DNA of 64,000 nucleotides, taken from Roseateles noduli. Its GTDB lineage: Bacteria > Pseudomonadota > Gammaproteobacteria > Burkholderiales > Burkholderiaceae_C. This document shows positions 1 through 8,700 of the stretch, piece by piece; positions within the stretch are counted from its first letter, which is position 1; every line of letters begins with the position of its first letter. Under the pieces are notes generated by a model, which saw only the letters and a list, made by a program, of their open reading frames with translations, searched no databases and was not told the DNA's origin. The DNA lies in contig NIOE01000012.1 in NCBI GenBank assembly GCA_002205125.1, positions 186,001 through 250,000 of the forward strand, written 5' to 3'. The translations under genes and the position numbers were made by a program.

Positions 1-143
1 GCCTCCAGGCCGGTGGTGGCCTCGGCCACCATGCGCATGTCGGGCTCGGCGTCGATGACGGTCGTGATGCCGCTGCGCATCAGCGCATGGTCGTCGACAG
101 CCATCACGGTGATGGGGGAGGAAATCGGGGCGGAGTCGTTCAC
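1..143 (-). CDS. NarL/FixJ-type response regulator, N-terminal fragment (continues beyond the window)
   Basis: Reading the minus strand from a GTG at 143 gives a receiver-domain start: after about ten polar residues come ITVMAVDDHALMRSGITTVI and a stretch ending in VAEATTGLEA, after which the window ends. The DDH acidic pair followed by ALMRSG is the typical beginning of LuxR-class receivers, where the two acidic residues help bind Mg2+ near the phosphorylated Asp (not reached here). An alternative ATG lies at 104, inside the beta-1 strand, and is less likely. The gene is divergent from the propeller histidine kinase at 356, so the two probably form a two-component pair; the output domain is not visible. 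The family call is sound, the target unknown. Confidence 0.8.
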   Translation of the reverse strand, partial: MNDSAPISSPITVMAVDDHALMRSGITTVIDAEPDMRMVAEATTGLE

Positions 144-355
144 ACGCGGGCAGCGATCAGGTCGGAGGCGCCATCCGATTGAGACGACAGGACGGCACGG
201 AAAGGCGAAGCGTAGCCGCAGCGGCCCCTCCCGATCGCCCCTGCGGGCGATGCCCCTCCCTCGAAAGAGTTAGCGCACGCGTGTCGCGTCGGCGCCTCGC
301 CCCACCCCCACGGCTCGCCCGTTCCGCACGCCGCTTCTGATAGTGTTCCGGCCCC

Positions 356-3300
356 ATGAGGTTGTCCCGCGTGTTGTCCCTTTCCGCCCGCCGTGCGCTC
401 GGCGCGGTGCTGCTGATCGCGACGCTGCTGGCGGTCGCGGGCCCGGTCCTGGCGCTGGACCGGACGCTGGCCCTGGGCCAGTTCCACCATCGCGCCTGGA
501 CGGCCGCGGACGGCGTGCCGATGGAGACCTGGACCATGGCGCAGACGCCGGACGGCCTGCTCTGGATGGGCGGTCCGAACGGCCTGACGCGCTTCGACGG
601 CGTGCGCTTCGAGCGCTTCAGCCCGGCGCGGCCGCAGGCCTTCCCGTCCGGCACCGTGGCGAAGGTGCTGGCGACTTCCAACGGCGACCTGTGGGCCGCC
701 TTCTTCCCGCGCGGGCTGGTGCGCATCCGCGGCGACCAGGTCTGGCGCGTGCCGGCGGCCGAGGCGGTCGCGACCGCCCGCATCCGCTTCATCGCCGAGG
801 ACGCCGACGGCGCGGTCTGGGCGGGCGGGGCCACGGAGCTGTTCCGCTTCGAGAACGACCGCTGGGAGCGCATCGGCGCGTCCTGGGGCGTGGAGGGCCG
901 CGCCATCGACGGCGTGGTGGTGGACGGGCGCGGCACCGTCTGGCTGTGCGACAACGATCGGCTGCTGGGCCTGCCGCAGGGCGAGACGCGCTTCCGCGCC
1001 GTCGGCGACTGCAAGGACGCGACCAGCCTGCAGGTGCTGCGCGGCGAGGCCTGGCTGGTCTTCGCCGGCGAGATGCGCAAGGCGCCGGCGCTGTCCCGAC
1101 TGCCCATCGCGCGCGATCCGCGGCTGTCGACGCGCCGGGGATCGTCGACGGTGGTCGACCGCGACGGCAACCTGTGGACCGTGTTCTGTCCGGCGGGCTT
1201 GTGCCGGCGCCGCCTGCCCTGGCCGCTGGAGGGCGACCGCGTGCCGCTGACCGGGGAGTACGAGCGCTTCGCCGCGCCGGAGGGGCTGTCGGGCGACTTC
1301 GGGATGATGATCCTGGAGGACGCCGAAGGCAGCCTGTGGGTCGCGACCAAGACCGGGCTGGACCGCTTCCGGCGCGCGCCGCTGGTGTCGGTGCCGATGC
1401 CGCGCGCCACCAGCAACTTCGCCCTGGTGCCGGATGCGGACGGCGGGGTGACGGCGGCCGCGTTCTCGCCGGTGGCGTCGACGGTGTGGCACCTGTCGGG
1501 CAGCGCGAGCGAGGCCGAGCGGGTGCCGGCACCGGGCGCGCAGATCACCGCGGCGGGCCGCGACCGGCAGGGACGGCTGTGGCTGGTCGGGCCGGTCGGA
1601 CTCTGGCGCCGGGAGGGGGCGCGGTGGGAGGAGATTCCGCGACCGCCGGGCGTCGGCGAGCGCTGGATCAGCGGCATCGTCCCGTACGGCGACGGTGTGA
1701 TGGTCGCGTTCCAGCGCGGCGGCGTGCAGACCTGGGAGGACGGGCGCTGGCAGCCGCTGACGCTGCCCGGCGAGGCGGCACCGCTGGAGGCCTCCGTGGC
1801 CTGGGCGGGGGACGGTGTCTACTGGTTCGGGCTCAAGGAGGGCCAGGTGTTGCGCTGGAGCGGCGGCAAGGTGCGCCGGTTCCCGGTCGCGCAGCCCGGG
1901 AGCATCGGCGAGCTGCTGCACGTCTACGCCGGACGGTCGCGTCCGCTGGTCGCGGGCGAGCGCGGCGTGGCGATCCTGTGGGACGGCCGCTTCGTGCCTC
2001 TGGTCGCGGAGCTGCCGGAGGCGCTGGCCGGCGTGTCCGGCATCGCCGAGACGGCGACCGGCGACCTCTGGCTCAACGGCCGCAAGGGCGCGGTCCACGT
2101 GCGCCGGGAGGACCTGCGCGCCTACCTCAACGACCCGCTGCAGCCGCTGAAGATCGAGGTGCTGGACACGCTGGACGGCCATCCCGGCGGCGCGACGGCG
2201 TTCTGGCCGCAGCCCAGCGTGGTGGAGGGCGAGGACGGACGCCTGTGGTTCGCGGGCACGACGGGCGTGGCCTGGCTGGACCCGACGCGGCTGCGCGGCG
2301 CGCCGGTGGCGCCGGTGGTGAGGATCACCGGTCTGCGCGCCCAGGGCGTCGAATACACGCCGGGCGCGCCGGTGACGCTGCCCAAGAACACCGAGATGAT
2401 GGAACTGCGCTTCTCCGCCGCCAACCTCGCGATGCCGGAGCGGGTGCGCTTCCGCTACCGGCTGGACGGCATCGACACCCGCTGGCGCGAGGCGGGCGTG
2501 CGGCGGGAGACGGGTTACAACAGCCTGGGTCCGGGCAGCTACCGCTTCCACGTGCTGGCGATCAACGGCGACGGCGTCGCGTCGGACGAGGAAGCGATCC
2601 AGGACTTCGTCATCCCGGCGGCCTGGTACCAGACGGTGGTCTTCCAGGTGCTGTGCGTGGCGGCGGCGATCGCGCTGATCTGGGCCTTGCATCGGCTGCG
2701 CCTGAAGCAGGCGGCCCGGCGCGCGCGCGAGAAGATGCGCACCCGCATGGCCGAGCGCGACCGCATCGCGCGCGAATTGCACGACACGCTGCTGCAGGGC
2801 GTGCAGGGGCTGATCCTGCGGTTCGAGGCCCACTCGGCGCAACTGCCGGCGGAGCACCCGGTACGGGCGGCGATCGATGCGGACCTGGTGATGGCCGACG
2901 ACGTGCTGGACGAGAGCCGTCGACGCGTGATGTCGCTGCGCGGCGCGGCGCAGGTCGGCACCAGCCTGCCGCGGGCGCTGGAGGACATCGCGGCGCAGCT
3001 GGCGCGCGATTACGACGGCGAGTTCCGGCTCGAGGTCGACGGCCGGGAGCGGCCGTTGCGGCCCGAGGTCCGCGACGAGCTGCGGCTGATCTTCGGCGAG
3101 GCCTTGCTGAATGCCTTCCGGCATGCCCGGGCCAACCGGATCACAATGACCTGGCGCTTCGGATGGTGGCGTCTGCGGATCGAGCTGCGGGACGACGGCA
3201 GCGGCATGCCGGTGGACCTGGCGGCGACCGGCAGGCACGGGCACATGGGACTCGCCTCGATGCGGGAACGGGCCCAGACGCTGGGTGCGACGCTGAAGAT

Positions 3301-3370
3301 CGAGAGCGCGCCGGAGAAGGGGACGATCGTTTCGCTGACGATGCGGGCGTCCAAGGCGTACGCGAGCTGA
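356..3370 (+). CDS. beta-propeller sensor histidine kinase (Reg_prop, Y_Y_Y, HisKA_3, HATPase_c)
   Basis: 1004 aa membrane sensor kinase. Residues 1-33 form a signal peptide or anchor. The periplasmic part contains propeller repeats such as DGLLWMGGPNGLTRFDG and GSLWVATKTGLDRF (two-component regulator propeller). A Y_Y_Y domain follows at about 680-760 (RFRYRLDGIDTRWREAG), then a transmembrane helix at about 762-785. The HisKA_3 dimerisation motif RIARELHDTLLQGVQG places the phospho-acceptor His at about residue 809, and a C-terminal ATPase domain carries LRDDGSGMP. This architecture matches one-piece sensors that read periplasmic ligands, often carbohydrates, and phosphorylate NarL-type regulators. 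The divergent partial regulator at 143 is the obvious partner. The 212-bp gap between them holds a 7-bp inverted repeat at 234-251. The ligand cannot be told from sequence. Confidence 0.9.
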   Translation: MRLSRVLSLSARRALGAVLLIATLLAVAGPVLALDRTLALGQFHHRAWTAADGVPMETWTMAQTPDGLLWMGGPNGLTRFDGVRFERFSPARPQAFPSGTVAKVLATSNGDLWAAFFPRGLVRIRGDQVWRVPAAEAVATARIRFIAEDADGAVWAGGATELFRFENDRWERIGASWGVEGRAIDGVVVDGRGTVWLCDNDRLLGLPQGETRFRAVGDCKDATSLQVLRGEAWLVFAGEMRKAPALSRLPIARDPRLSTRRGSSTVVDRDGNLWTVFCPAGLCRRRLPWPLEGDRVPLTGEYERFAAPEGLSGDFGMMILEDAEGSLWVATKTGLDRFRRAPLVSVPMPRATSNFALVPDADGGVTAAAFSPVASTVWHLSGSASEAERVPAPGAQITAAGRDRQGRLWLVGPVGLWRREGARWEEIPRPPGVGERWISGIVPYGDGVMVAFQRGGVQTWEDGRWQPLTLPGEAAPLEASVAWAGDGVYWFGLKEGQVLRWSGGKVRRFPVAQPGSIGELLHVYAGRSRPLVAGERGVAILWDGRFVPLVAELPEALAGVSGIAETATGDLWLNGRKGAVHVRREDLRAYLNDPLQPLKIEVLDTLDGHPGGATAFWPQPSVVEGEDGRLWFAGTTGVAWLDPTRLRGAPVAPVVRITGLRAQGVEYTPGAPVTLPKNTEMMELRFSAANLAMPERVRFRYRLDGIDTRWREAGVRRETGYNSLGPGSYRFHVLAINGDGVASDEEAIQDFVIPAAWYQTVVFQVLCVAAAIALIWALHRLRLKQAARRAREKMRTRMAERDRIARELHDTLLQGVQGLILRFEAHSAQLPAEHPVRAAIDADLVMADDVLDESRRRVMSLRGAAQVGTSLPRALEDIAAQLARDYDGEFRLEVDGRERPLRPEVRDELRLIFGEALLNAFRHARANRITMTWRFGWWRLRIELRDDGSGMPVDLAATGRHGHMGLASMRERAQTLGATLKIESAPEKGTIVSLTMRASKAYAS

Positions 3371-3407
3371 GGCCGCGCGCCATCACTCATTTGCAGAAGG
3401 ATCCACG

Positions 3408-4220
3408 ATGAGTTCAAGACTGTTTGCCCTCGCGACCGCCGCGGCGCTCGTGTCCTCGTTGACGTCCTCGCTGGCGGCGGCGCAGACGCCTGCCTCGCCG
3501 GCCTCCTCTGTCGCTGCGCCCGCCTCGCCGGCCATCGCCGCCGCGGTGGCGGATGCGACGCGGCCGGCCAAGGACGTCCAGCAGGACGCCTCGCGCCGCC
3601 CGGCGGATCTGGTCGCCTTCTCCAAGGTGAAGCCCGGCGACAAGGTCATCGACGCGGTGCCCAGCGGCGGCTACTGGACGCGGATCTTCTCGACGCTCGT
3701 CGGCTCGACGGGTCGGGTCTACGCCTACGTGCCGGCCGAGTTCGCCGTGTTCAAGTCCAACCCGTCGGCGACCGCGCGGGCGATCACGTCGGAGCCCGGC
3801 CACGGCAACGTCGAGCAGACCTCCAGTCCGCTGGCGGACCAGCCGCCGGCGAGCATCCACAACACGCTCGACGTCTACTGGACCTTCGAGAATTACCACG
3901 ACTTCCACGACAGCTTCATGAAGGGCGCTGACGTGAACGCGTACAACAAGGCGGTGTTCAGCCTGCTGAAGCCGGGCGGGTACTACATCGTGGCCGACCA
4001 TTCCGCGGTGGCGGGGTCAGGTCTGAAGAACACGGAGGACCTGCATCGCATCGACCGCGAAACGGTCAAGGCCGAAGTGCTGAAGGCCGGGTTCGTGCTC
4101 GACGGGGAAACCGACGCGCTGGCCAATCCCGCCGACGACCGCACGCTGAAGGTCTTCGATCCGGCGATCCGCGGAAAGACCGACCGATTCGTGCTGCGCT
4201 TCAGGAAGCCGGCGCAGTAA
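3408..4220 (+). CDS. exported class I SAM-dependent methyltransferase-like protein (COG4798 type)
   Basis: 270 aa. Residues 1-25 look like a Sec signal peptide (Ala/Ser/Leu-rich, ending in SLAAAQ), followed by an Ala/Pro/Ser linker. The core starts near residue 65 with FSKVKPGDKVIDAVPSGGYW, the glycine-rich motif I of Rossmann methyltransferases in a variant form (PSGGYW in place of GxGxG). Later comes SLLKPGGYYIVADHSA, the usual strand-4/5 region. Periplasmic methyltransferase-like proteins of this family are common in proteobacteria but have no firmly known substrate, and SAM availability in the periplasm is a problem for a simple enzymatic role. It starts 37 bp after the kinase gene on the same strand and may be co-transcribed. 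Confidence 0.75.
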   Translation: MSSRLFALATAAALVSSLTSSLAAAQTPASPASSVAAPASPAIAAAVADATRPAKDVQQDASRRPADLVAFSKVKPGDKVIDAVPSGGYWTRIFSTLVGSTGRVYAYVPAEFAVFKSNPSATARAITSEPGHGNVEQTSSPLADQPPASIHNTLDVYWTFENYHDFHDSFMKGADVNAYNKAVFSLLKPGGYYIVADHSAVAGSGLKNTEDLHRIDRETVKAEVLKAGFVLDGETDALANPADDRTLKVFDPAIRGKTDRFVLRFRKPAQ

Positions 4221-4268
4221 TCGCCAGCGCCAGCGCCAGCGCCAACGTCGACGTCAGCGCGGGCGGCC

Positions 4269-5237
4269 TCACGGCAGCAACACGATCTTGCCGATGGCTT
4301 GACGGCTTTCGAGCACGCGGTGCGCCTGAGCGCCGTCCCGCAACGCGAAGGTCTGCGAGAGGCGCAGCCTCACGGCGCCTGACCGGATCCAGCCGAACAG
4401 TTCCGTCGCGCGGGTCTGGCGCTCTTCGGCGGTCGTGAGCACGTTCCACAGATCGCCGCCGACGAGGGTCAGCGAGCGATCCATCAGCAGCCGGGGATCC
4501 ACCGGCGCCGGGTCGCCCGCGGCCATGCCGTAGAACACCACCGTGCCACCGGTGCGCGCGGCGTCCAGGCTGTCGCGCAGCGTGGTGCCGACCGAGTCGT
4601 ACACCACGTCCGCGCCGCGGCCCCCGGTGAGGGCCTTCACGGCATCCACCCATCCGTCAGTCGCGATCACGGCGTCGGCGCCGAGCGCGCCCACGTCGCG
4701 CACGGCTTGCCGCTTGGCTTCGGTCGACGCGATGCCGATGACGCGTGCTCCGAGGTGCCGGAGGATCTGCACGAGCAGCAGCCCCACGCCGCCCGCCGCC
4801 GCGTGCACGACCGCCCAATCGCCGGGACGCACCGCGTAGCTGTCGCGGCACAGGTACTGCGCCGTCAGGCCCTGCAGCAGGCACCCGGCGGCGGTCTCGA
4901 ACGAGATGTCATCCGGCAGCGGAATGAGCCGGCCCACATCGACCGCGCAGAGTTCGGCGTTGGCGAACGGGCTGTCGGCGAAACCGACACGCTGACCGGG
5001 CCGCAGGCCGCTGCCTTCGGGTGCCGAGACGACCTCGCCCGCGCCCTCGTAGCCCAGGATCCACGGCGGGGAACCGGCCAGGTGGTAGTTGCCCTTGCGG
5101 CGGTAGACGTCCGCGAAGTTCAGGCCGACAGCACGCATGCGCACCAGCGCCTGCCCGGGACCCGGAACGGCATCGGGCACCGCCTCGTCGCGGAGGACGT
5201 CGGCATCGCCGAACTCATGGAAGACCAGTGCGTGCAT
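4269..5237 (-). CDS. zinc-independent quinone oxidoreductase (MDR superfamily, NADPH:quinone reductase type)
   Basis: 322 aa. The ATG at 5237 is chosen because the family starts at MHALVFHEFGDADVL and a purine-rich AAGGAGCG lies just upstream on the minus strand; the open frame continues upstream without meaning. Landmarks are the GroES-like N-terminus with VRMRAVGLNFADVYRRKGNY, the cofactor-binding AAAGGVGLLLVQIL, and the terminal IGKIVLLP. The VGLNFADVYRRKG motif and absence of the structural zinc cysteines place it with QOR-type reductases rather than alcohol dehydrogenases. It is followed, with 26 bp between, by the SDR gene whose reading direction is the same (transcription runs SDR then QOR), suggesting a two-gene redox operon under the divergent LysR gene at 6146. 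Confidence 0.85.
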   Translation of the reverse strand: MHALVFHEFGDADVLRDEAVPDAVPGPGQALVRMRAVGLNFADVYRRKGNYHLAGSPPWILGYEGAGEVVSAPEGSGLRPGQRVGFADSPFANAELCAVDVGRLIPLPDDISFETAAGCLLQGLTAQYLCRDSYAVRPGDWAVVHAAAGGVGLLLVQILRHLGARVIGIASTEAKRQAVRDVGALGADAVIATDGWVDAVKALTGGRGADVVYDSVGTTLRDSLDAARTGGTVVFYGMAAGDPAPVDPRLLMDRSLTLVGGDLWNVLTTAEERQTRATELFGWIRSGAVRLRLSQTFALRDGAQAHRVLESRQAIGKIVLLP

Positions 5238-5263
5238 GGAGCGCTCCTTGTGGCGATCGCGTC

Positions 5264-6004
5264 TTACAACGACCGCGTCAGACCGCCGTCGACGCGCAGG
5301 TTCTGACCGGTGATGTAGCCGGCGCCGTCGGACGCCAGGAAGGCGATGGTGGCGGCGATCTCGTCGCTGCGGCCGTAGCGCTGCATCGGCACGCTGTCCC
5401 GACGTTCGTCGGTCGCGGGGAGGCTGTCGATCCACCCCGGAAGCACGTTGTTCATGCGGACGTTGTCGGCGGCGTAGGTGTCCGCGAAGATCTTCGTGAA
5501 GGCGGACAGGCCCGCGCGGAACACGCCCGAGGTCGGGAACTGGCCGGACGGTTCGACGGCCCAAGCCGTCGAGATGTTGATGATCACGCCGGATTTCTGC
5601 TGCTGCATCGTCGGCACCACGGCGCGGGATGCGCGCACGACGTTGAGCAGGTAGGTGTCCATGCCGCGATGCCAGTCGTCGTCGGAGAGATCGAGCAACG
5701 GGCCGCGCGGGCCGTGTCCGGCGCTGTTGACCAGCACGTCGATGCGACCCCAGCGGGCCAGCACCTGATCGACGAGCGCCTTCAGATCGGACTCGGACTG
5801 GTTGGAGCCGGTGACCCCGATGCCGCCGAGCTCGCGCCCGAGCGCCTCGCCCTTGCCCGAGGAGGAGAGCACGGCGACCCGGAAGCCGTCCTGGGCCAGA
5901 CGGCGCGCCGCGGCGGCGCCCATGCCGCTGCCGCCCGCGGTGATGATGGCGACCTTCTCTACTGTCTGACCGGCTGTCTGGTCGGCTGCTGTCTGGGCTG
6001 TCAT
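5264..6004 (-). CDS. SDR family oxidoreductase with non-canonical active site
   Basis: 246 aa Rossmann protein. The cofactor motif is TAGGSGMGAAAARRL (residues 22-36), the NSAG motif is at 93-96, the serine-bearing strand is IINISTAWA, and the C-terminus is GQNLRVDGGLTRSL, typical of classical SDRs. Where the catalytic YxxxK should be (near 159-163) the sequence reads SGVFR, so Tyr and Lys appear replaced by Ser and Arg. This resembles a divergent SDR subgroup that may use other residues. It is divergent from the LysR gene at 6146 and upstream of the quinone reductase at 4269, so the pair is probably controlled by that LysR protein. Substrate unknown. Confidence 0.85.
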   Translation of the reverse strand: MTAQTAADQTAGQTVEKVAIITAGGSGMGAAAARRLAQDGFRVAVLSSSGKGEALGRELGGIGVTGSNQSESDLKALVDQVLARWGRIDVLVNSAGHGPRGPLLDLSDDDWHRGMDTYLLNVVRASRAVVPTMQQQKSGVIINISTAWAVEPSGQFPTSGVFRAGLSAFTKIFADTYAADNVRMNNVLPGWIDSLPATDERRDSVPMQRYGRSDEIAATIAFLASDGAGYITGQNLRVDGGLTRSL

Positions 6005-6122
6005 GGCGCTCTTCCTTGGTCGTGCTGTCGTCGTGATTCCGCCGGATGACGTCTGCTCACGCTGGTCGATACGCTATCAGCGCCGCCCCGATCCGGCGAG
6101 CCCGCCCGCCTACATTCATCCA

Positions 6123-6135
6123 GTAGAAAAGCTAC
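6123..6135. promoter_or_regulatory. short inverted repeat in the SDR/LysR divergent promoter
   Basis: GTAG-AAAAG-CTAC is a perfect 4-bp inverted repeat around an A/T-rich centre, 11 bp before the LysR start. LysR-type proteins commonly bind interrupted dyads with a T-N11-A core; this one has a shorter core, so it is only a candidate autoregulatory site. Confidence 0.3.
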
Positions 6136-6145
6136 AGTCCAGGGC

Positions 6146-7048
6146 ATGAGCATCCCGCTGGAAGGCCTCCCGTCGCTGAAGGCGCTCCGCGTCTTCGAAG
6201 TCGTGGCGCGGCACCTGAATTTCCGGCTCGCGGCCGAGGAACTCGACGTGACGCAAGGCGCTGTGGCGCAGCAGATCCGGGCGCTGGAGGCCGAGCTGCG
6301 CATCAAGCTCTTCGATCGGCACCCGCGCGGCCTGGCGCCGACGGGCGCCGGCGCCGCCTACGCGCGTCGCGTGCGACTCGCGCTGGAGGAGATTGCCGAG
6401 GCCACGCGCCTGCTGCGTCCGGGCGACCGGCACGTCACGATCAGCGTGGCGCCGACGATCGCCACCAAGTGGCTGTTGCCGCGGCTGCCCCGCTTCACCG
6501 CGCGTCATCCCGACATCGACCTGCGGGTGCTGGCGACGGAGCGCGTGTCCAGCTTCCATGCGGAGGGCGTCGATCTGTCGATCCGGTGCGGGCGTCCGCC
6601 GTTCGGCCCGGGCGTCGAGGCGCGACTGCTGCTCGAAAACAATCTGATCGCGGTGGGCAGTCCGTCGATGCTCGACGGGGCGGCGACCCTGTCACCGAAG
6701 CGGCTGGCGAGTCGCCCGCTGATCCACGACGGGCACGACGCGTGGCCGGCCTTCCTCGCGCAACTGGGCGTGGCGTCCTCGCCGGCCAAGGGTACCCGGT
6801 TCAACCAGACGGGACTCGCGATCGACGCGGCGATCGCCGGGCAAGGCCTGGCCCTCACCGGACGGTTCTTCATCGAGGCCGATCTCGCGGCCGGGCGCCT
6901 GGTGCAGGTGACGCCGCAGGTGATGCCCCTGGGGCTCGATTACTACCTCGTGTCGCCCCGACGCGGACGCAGCGAAGCGCCGTTGGAAGACGTCGCCGCG
7001 TGGCTGATCGAGGAAGCGGCGAAGTTGGACGGGTCGACCGGGCTCTGA
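6146..7048 (+). CDS. LysR-type transcriptional regulator (GcvA-like)
   Basis: 300 aa. The N-terminal winged helix-turn-helix reads FEVVARHLNFRLAAEELDVT followed by QGAVAQQIRALEAELRIKLF, the usual LysR recognition-helix region, with RLAAEELDVTQGAVAQQI similar to GcvA-type members. The remaining ~210 residues are a periplasmic-binding-like effector domain (VTISVAPTIATKWLLPRLPR). The gene is divergent from the SDR-quinone reductase pair and most probably regulates it; LysR regulators usually control the divergent neighbour and repress themselves. The effector cannot be inferred. Confidence 0.9.
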   Translation: MSIPLEGLPSLKALRVFEVVARHLNFRLAAEELDVTQGAVAQQIRALEAELRIKLFDRHPRGLAPTGAGAAYARRVRLALEEIAEATRLLRPGDRHVTISVAPTIATKWLLPRLPRFTARHPDIDLRVLATERVSSFHAEGVDLSIRCGRPPFGPGVEARLLLENNLIAVGSPSMLDGAATLSPKRLASRPLIHDGHDAWPAFLAQLGVASSPAKGTRFNQTGLAIDAAIAGQGLALTGRFFIEADLAAGRLVQVTPQVMPLGLDYYLVSPRRGRSEAPLEDVAAWLIEEAAKLDGSTGL

Positions 7049-7075
7049 GTCTTGAGCGCTCCGCTGCTCGTCCGC

Positions 7076-7720
7076 TCAACCGCCGGCCGCCTTGCGGCTG
7101 CGATGAGCGGCCTGCTTGGCCCGGTTGCCGCAGACGGCCATGCTGCACCAGCGGCGATTCCGATGCCGCGTGGTGTCGAGGAAATGCAGCACGCATCCCG
7201 GTCCCTCGCACTGCTTCACATCGCTGAAGTCGGCGGCGGTGACCAGCCGGGCGAGTGACTCTGCCACAGGCAGCAGCAGCGCCTGCGGCGAGCGCCACCG
7301 GCGCTGCACCACCAGCTCCAGCGCGGACGGTGCGTCCTCCTCCGCGGCCTTGGCGCGCGGCACCACCTGGAGGAACGCCTCGTCGCTGGCGAGCAGACGG
7401 TTGAGCGGCGCCAGCTCGGCGACGGCCTTCGCCGTCAGCGGCTTGCCGCGGTGCTCACGGACGAACCCGCGGAACCACTCGCGCAGCGCCCGTGCCTGGT
7501 CGGCAGCTTCATCGAGCTCCTCCCGTTTCGCTGAACGGCGCATGTCCGCCAGCGCCTCCGCATTCATCAGCCCCGCCGCCTGCAGCCAGGCGAGCAGGTC
7601 CTCGCCATCGGCCAGCCATTCCACTTCCTCGTTCACCGGCACGGCGAGCGTGTTCAGGAAATCCAGGCCGCGCGAGTCGGCCAGAAACATCGGGGAGGGG
7701 CGTGCGGGGCTCATGAACAT
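7076..7720 (-). CDS. ABATE / CGNR zinc-finger transcriptional regulator
   Basis: 214 aa. The N-terminal part (GLDFLNTLAVPVNEEVEWL, then DLLAWLQAAGL) matches the ABATE-type domain. The C-terminal ~45 residues hold the zinc knuckle CEGPGCVLHFLDTTRHRNRR followed by WCSMAVCGNRAKQAAHRSRK, with the four metal-binding Cys and the name-giving CGNR motif. Such proteins are treated as stress-linked DNA-binding regulators. It is divergent from the alpha/beta hydrolase operon at 7837, and the space between holds a promoter and a 12-bp inverted repeat that it may bind. Starts at 7720 and 7714 are both possible; neither has a clear ribosome binding site. Confidence 0.85.
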   Translation of the reverse strand: MFMSPARPSPMFLADSRGLDFLNTLAVPVNEEVEWLADGEDLLAWLQAAGLMNAEALADMRRSAKREELDEAADQARALREWFRGFVREHRGKPLTAKAVAELAPLNRLLASDEAFLQVVPRAKAAEEDAPSALELVVQRRWRSPQALLLPVAESLARLVTAADFSDVKQCEGPGCVLHFLDTTRHRNRRWCSMAVCGNRAKQAAHRSRKAAGG

Positions 7721-7744
7721 GGGGTTCGACAGCGTGCACTCATG

Positions 7745-7817
7745 ATAACCGCCAAAAAGCTTGTTGACAAGTTACGTCGTGCGTGGATAACCTTTAAATA
7801 CGCAATTTGGCGGTTAT
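7745..7817. promoter_or_regulatory. paired 12-bp inverted operator-like repeats around the hydrolase promoter
   Basis: ATAACCGCCAAA at 7745-7756 is exactly reverse-complemented at 7806-7817 (TTTGGCGGTTAT), 49 bp apart and flanking the promoter. A third half-site GATAACC lies at 7786-7792. The region is strikingly A/T-rich for this genome. The arrangement suggests dimer binding, possibly with looping, by the divergent CGNR regulator (inference). Confidence 0.55.
7764..7791 (+). promoter_or_regulatory. sigma-70-like promoter of the alpha/beta hydrolase operon
   Basis: A perfect -35 box TTGACA at 7764-7769 and a -10-like GATAAC at 7786-7791 are separated by 16 bp. The promoter sits between the two 12-bp inverted repeats, 45 bp before the hydrolase ATG. 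Confidence 0.6.
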
Positions 7818-7836
7818 TAAAGTTTGAGGAGTGACC

Positions 7837-8700
7837 ATGAGTGCGACGACACATCAACGCGTGGACGTTGACGGCCTGGAAGTGTTCTACCGGGAGGCGG
7901 GGCCGGTGGATGCGCCGGTGCTCCTGCTGCTGCACGGCTTCCCCAGTTCGAGCCACATGTTCCGGGACCTGATCCCGAAGCTCGCGGACAAGTACCGCGT
8001 GATTGCGCCGGACCTGCCGGGCTTCGGCCAGTCGGCGATGCCGTCGCGGACGGCGTTCCGCTACACCTTCGAGCAGCTCGCGCAGGTGATCGGCCGTTTC
8101 ACCGAGGTGATCGGCCTGAAGCGATTCGCGATCTACGTCTTCGACTACGGCTCGCCCGTGGGGCTGCGCCTGGCGACCCGTTTCCCGGAGCGCATCACGG
8201 CGATCGTGTCGCAGAACGGCAATGCCTATGTCGAAGGCTTGAGCGAGGGGTGGAGTCCGATCCAGAAGTACTGGCGCGAGCCGACGCAGGAGAACCGCGA
8301 AGGCATCCGGCAGATGCTCGCGCCCGAGACGACGCAGTGGCAGTACACGCACGGTGTCCCGGATCCCACGCGCGTCTCGCCGGACGGCTACACGCTGGAC
8401 AACCACTACCTGGCCCGCGAAGGCGCGGACGAGATCCAGCTCGACCTGTTCCTGGATTACGCGACCAACGTGGCGATGTATCTGGAGTTCCAGGCGTACT
8501 TCCGCCAGCATCAGCCGCCGCTGCTGGCCGTGTGGGGCCGCAACGATCCGTTCTTCCTGCCCGCCGGTGCCGAGGCGTTCAAGCGCGACAACAAGAACGC
8601 GCAGGTCCGCCTCTTCGATACCGGGCACTTCGCGCTGGAGACCCACGCGGACGAGATCGCGGTGGCCATGCGCGAGTTCCTGGCAGGAGCGATCCGATGA
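7837..8700 (+). CDS. alpha/beta hydrolase (epoxide hydrolase/haloalkane dehalogenase-like)
   Basis: 287 aa. The ATG at 7837 is preferred over the GTG at 7831 because TTGAGGA lies 6 nt upstream. Motifs are LLLLHGFPSSSHMFRDLIP (oxyanion HGFP), APDLPGFGQS, a nucleophile elbow IYVFDYGSPVGLRL with Asp at about residue 103 in place of Ser, and the catalytic His in DTGHFALETHADEI. An Asp nucleophile and the HGFPSSS motif point to epoxide hydrolases, dehalogenases or related C-O/C-X hydrolases rather than serine esterases. It is first in a three-gene operon; its stop overlaps the next start by 4 bp (ATGA). Probably controlled by the divergent CGNR regulator. Confidence 0.88.
   Translation: MSATTHQRVDVDGLEVFYREAGPVDAPVLLLLHGFPSSSHMFRDLIPKLADKYRVIAPDLPGFGQSAMPSRTAFRYTFEQLAQVIGRFTEVIGLKRFAIYVFDYGSPVGLRLATRFPERITAIVSQNGNAYVEGLSEGWSPIQKYWREPTQENREGIRQMLAPETTQWQYTHGVPDPTRVSPDGYTLDNHYLAREGADEIQLDLFLDYATNVAMYLEFQAYFRQHQPPLLAVWGRNDPFFLPAGAEAFKRDNKNAQVRLFDTGHFALETHADEIAVAMREFLAGAIR

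Noticed and set aside
140-3244. A 1034-aa open frame on the minus strand opposite the propeller kinase
   Set aside because: It is rich in Arg/Ala/His/Gln low-complexity sequence, has no domain, and mirrors a well-supported histidine kinase; a GC-rich antisense artefact.
4221-4250. Short tandem CGCCAG repeats after the methyltransferase stop
   Set aside because: Only about four units in a convergent 48-bp gap; too small to call a functional repeat.
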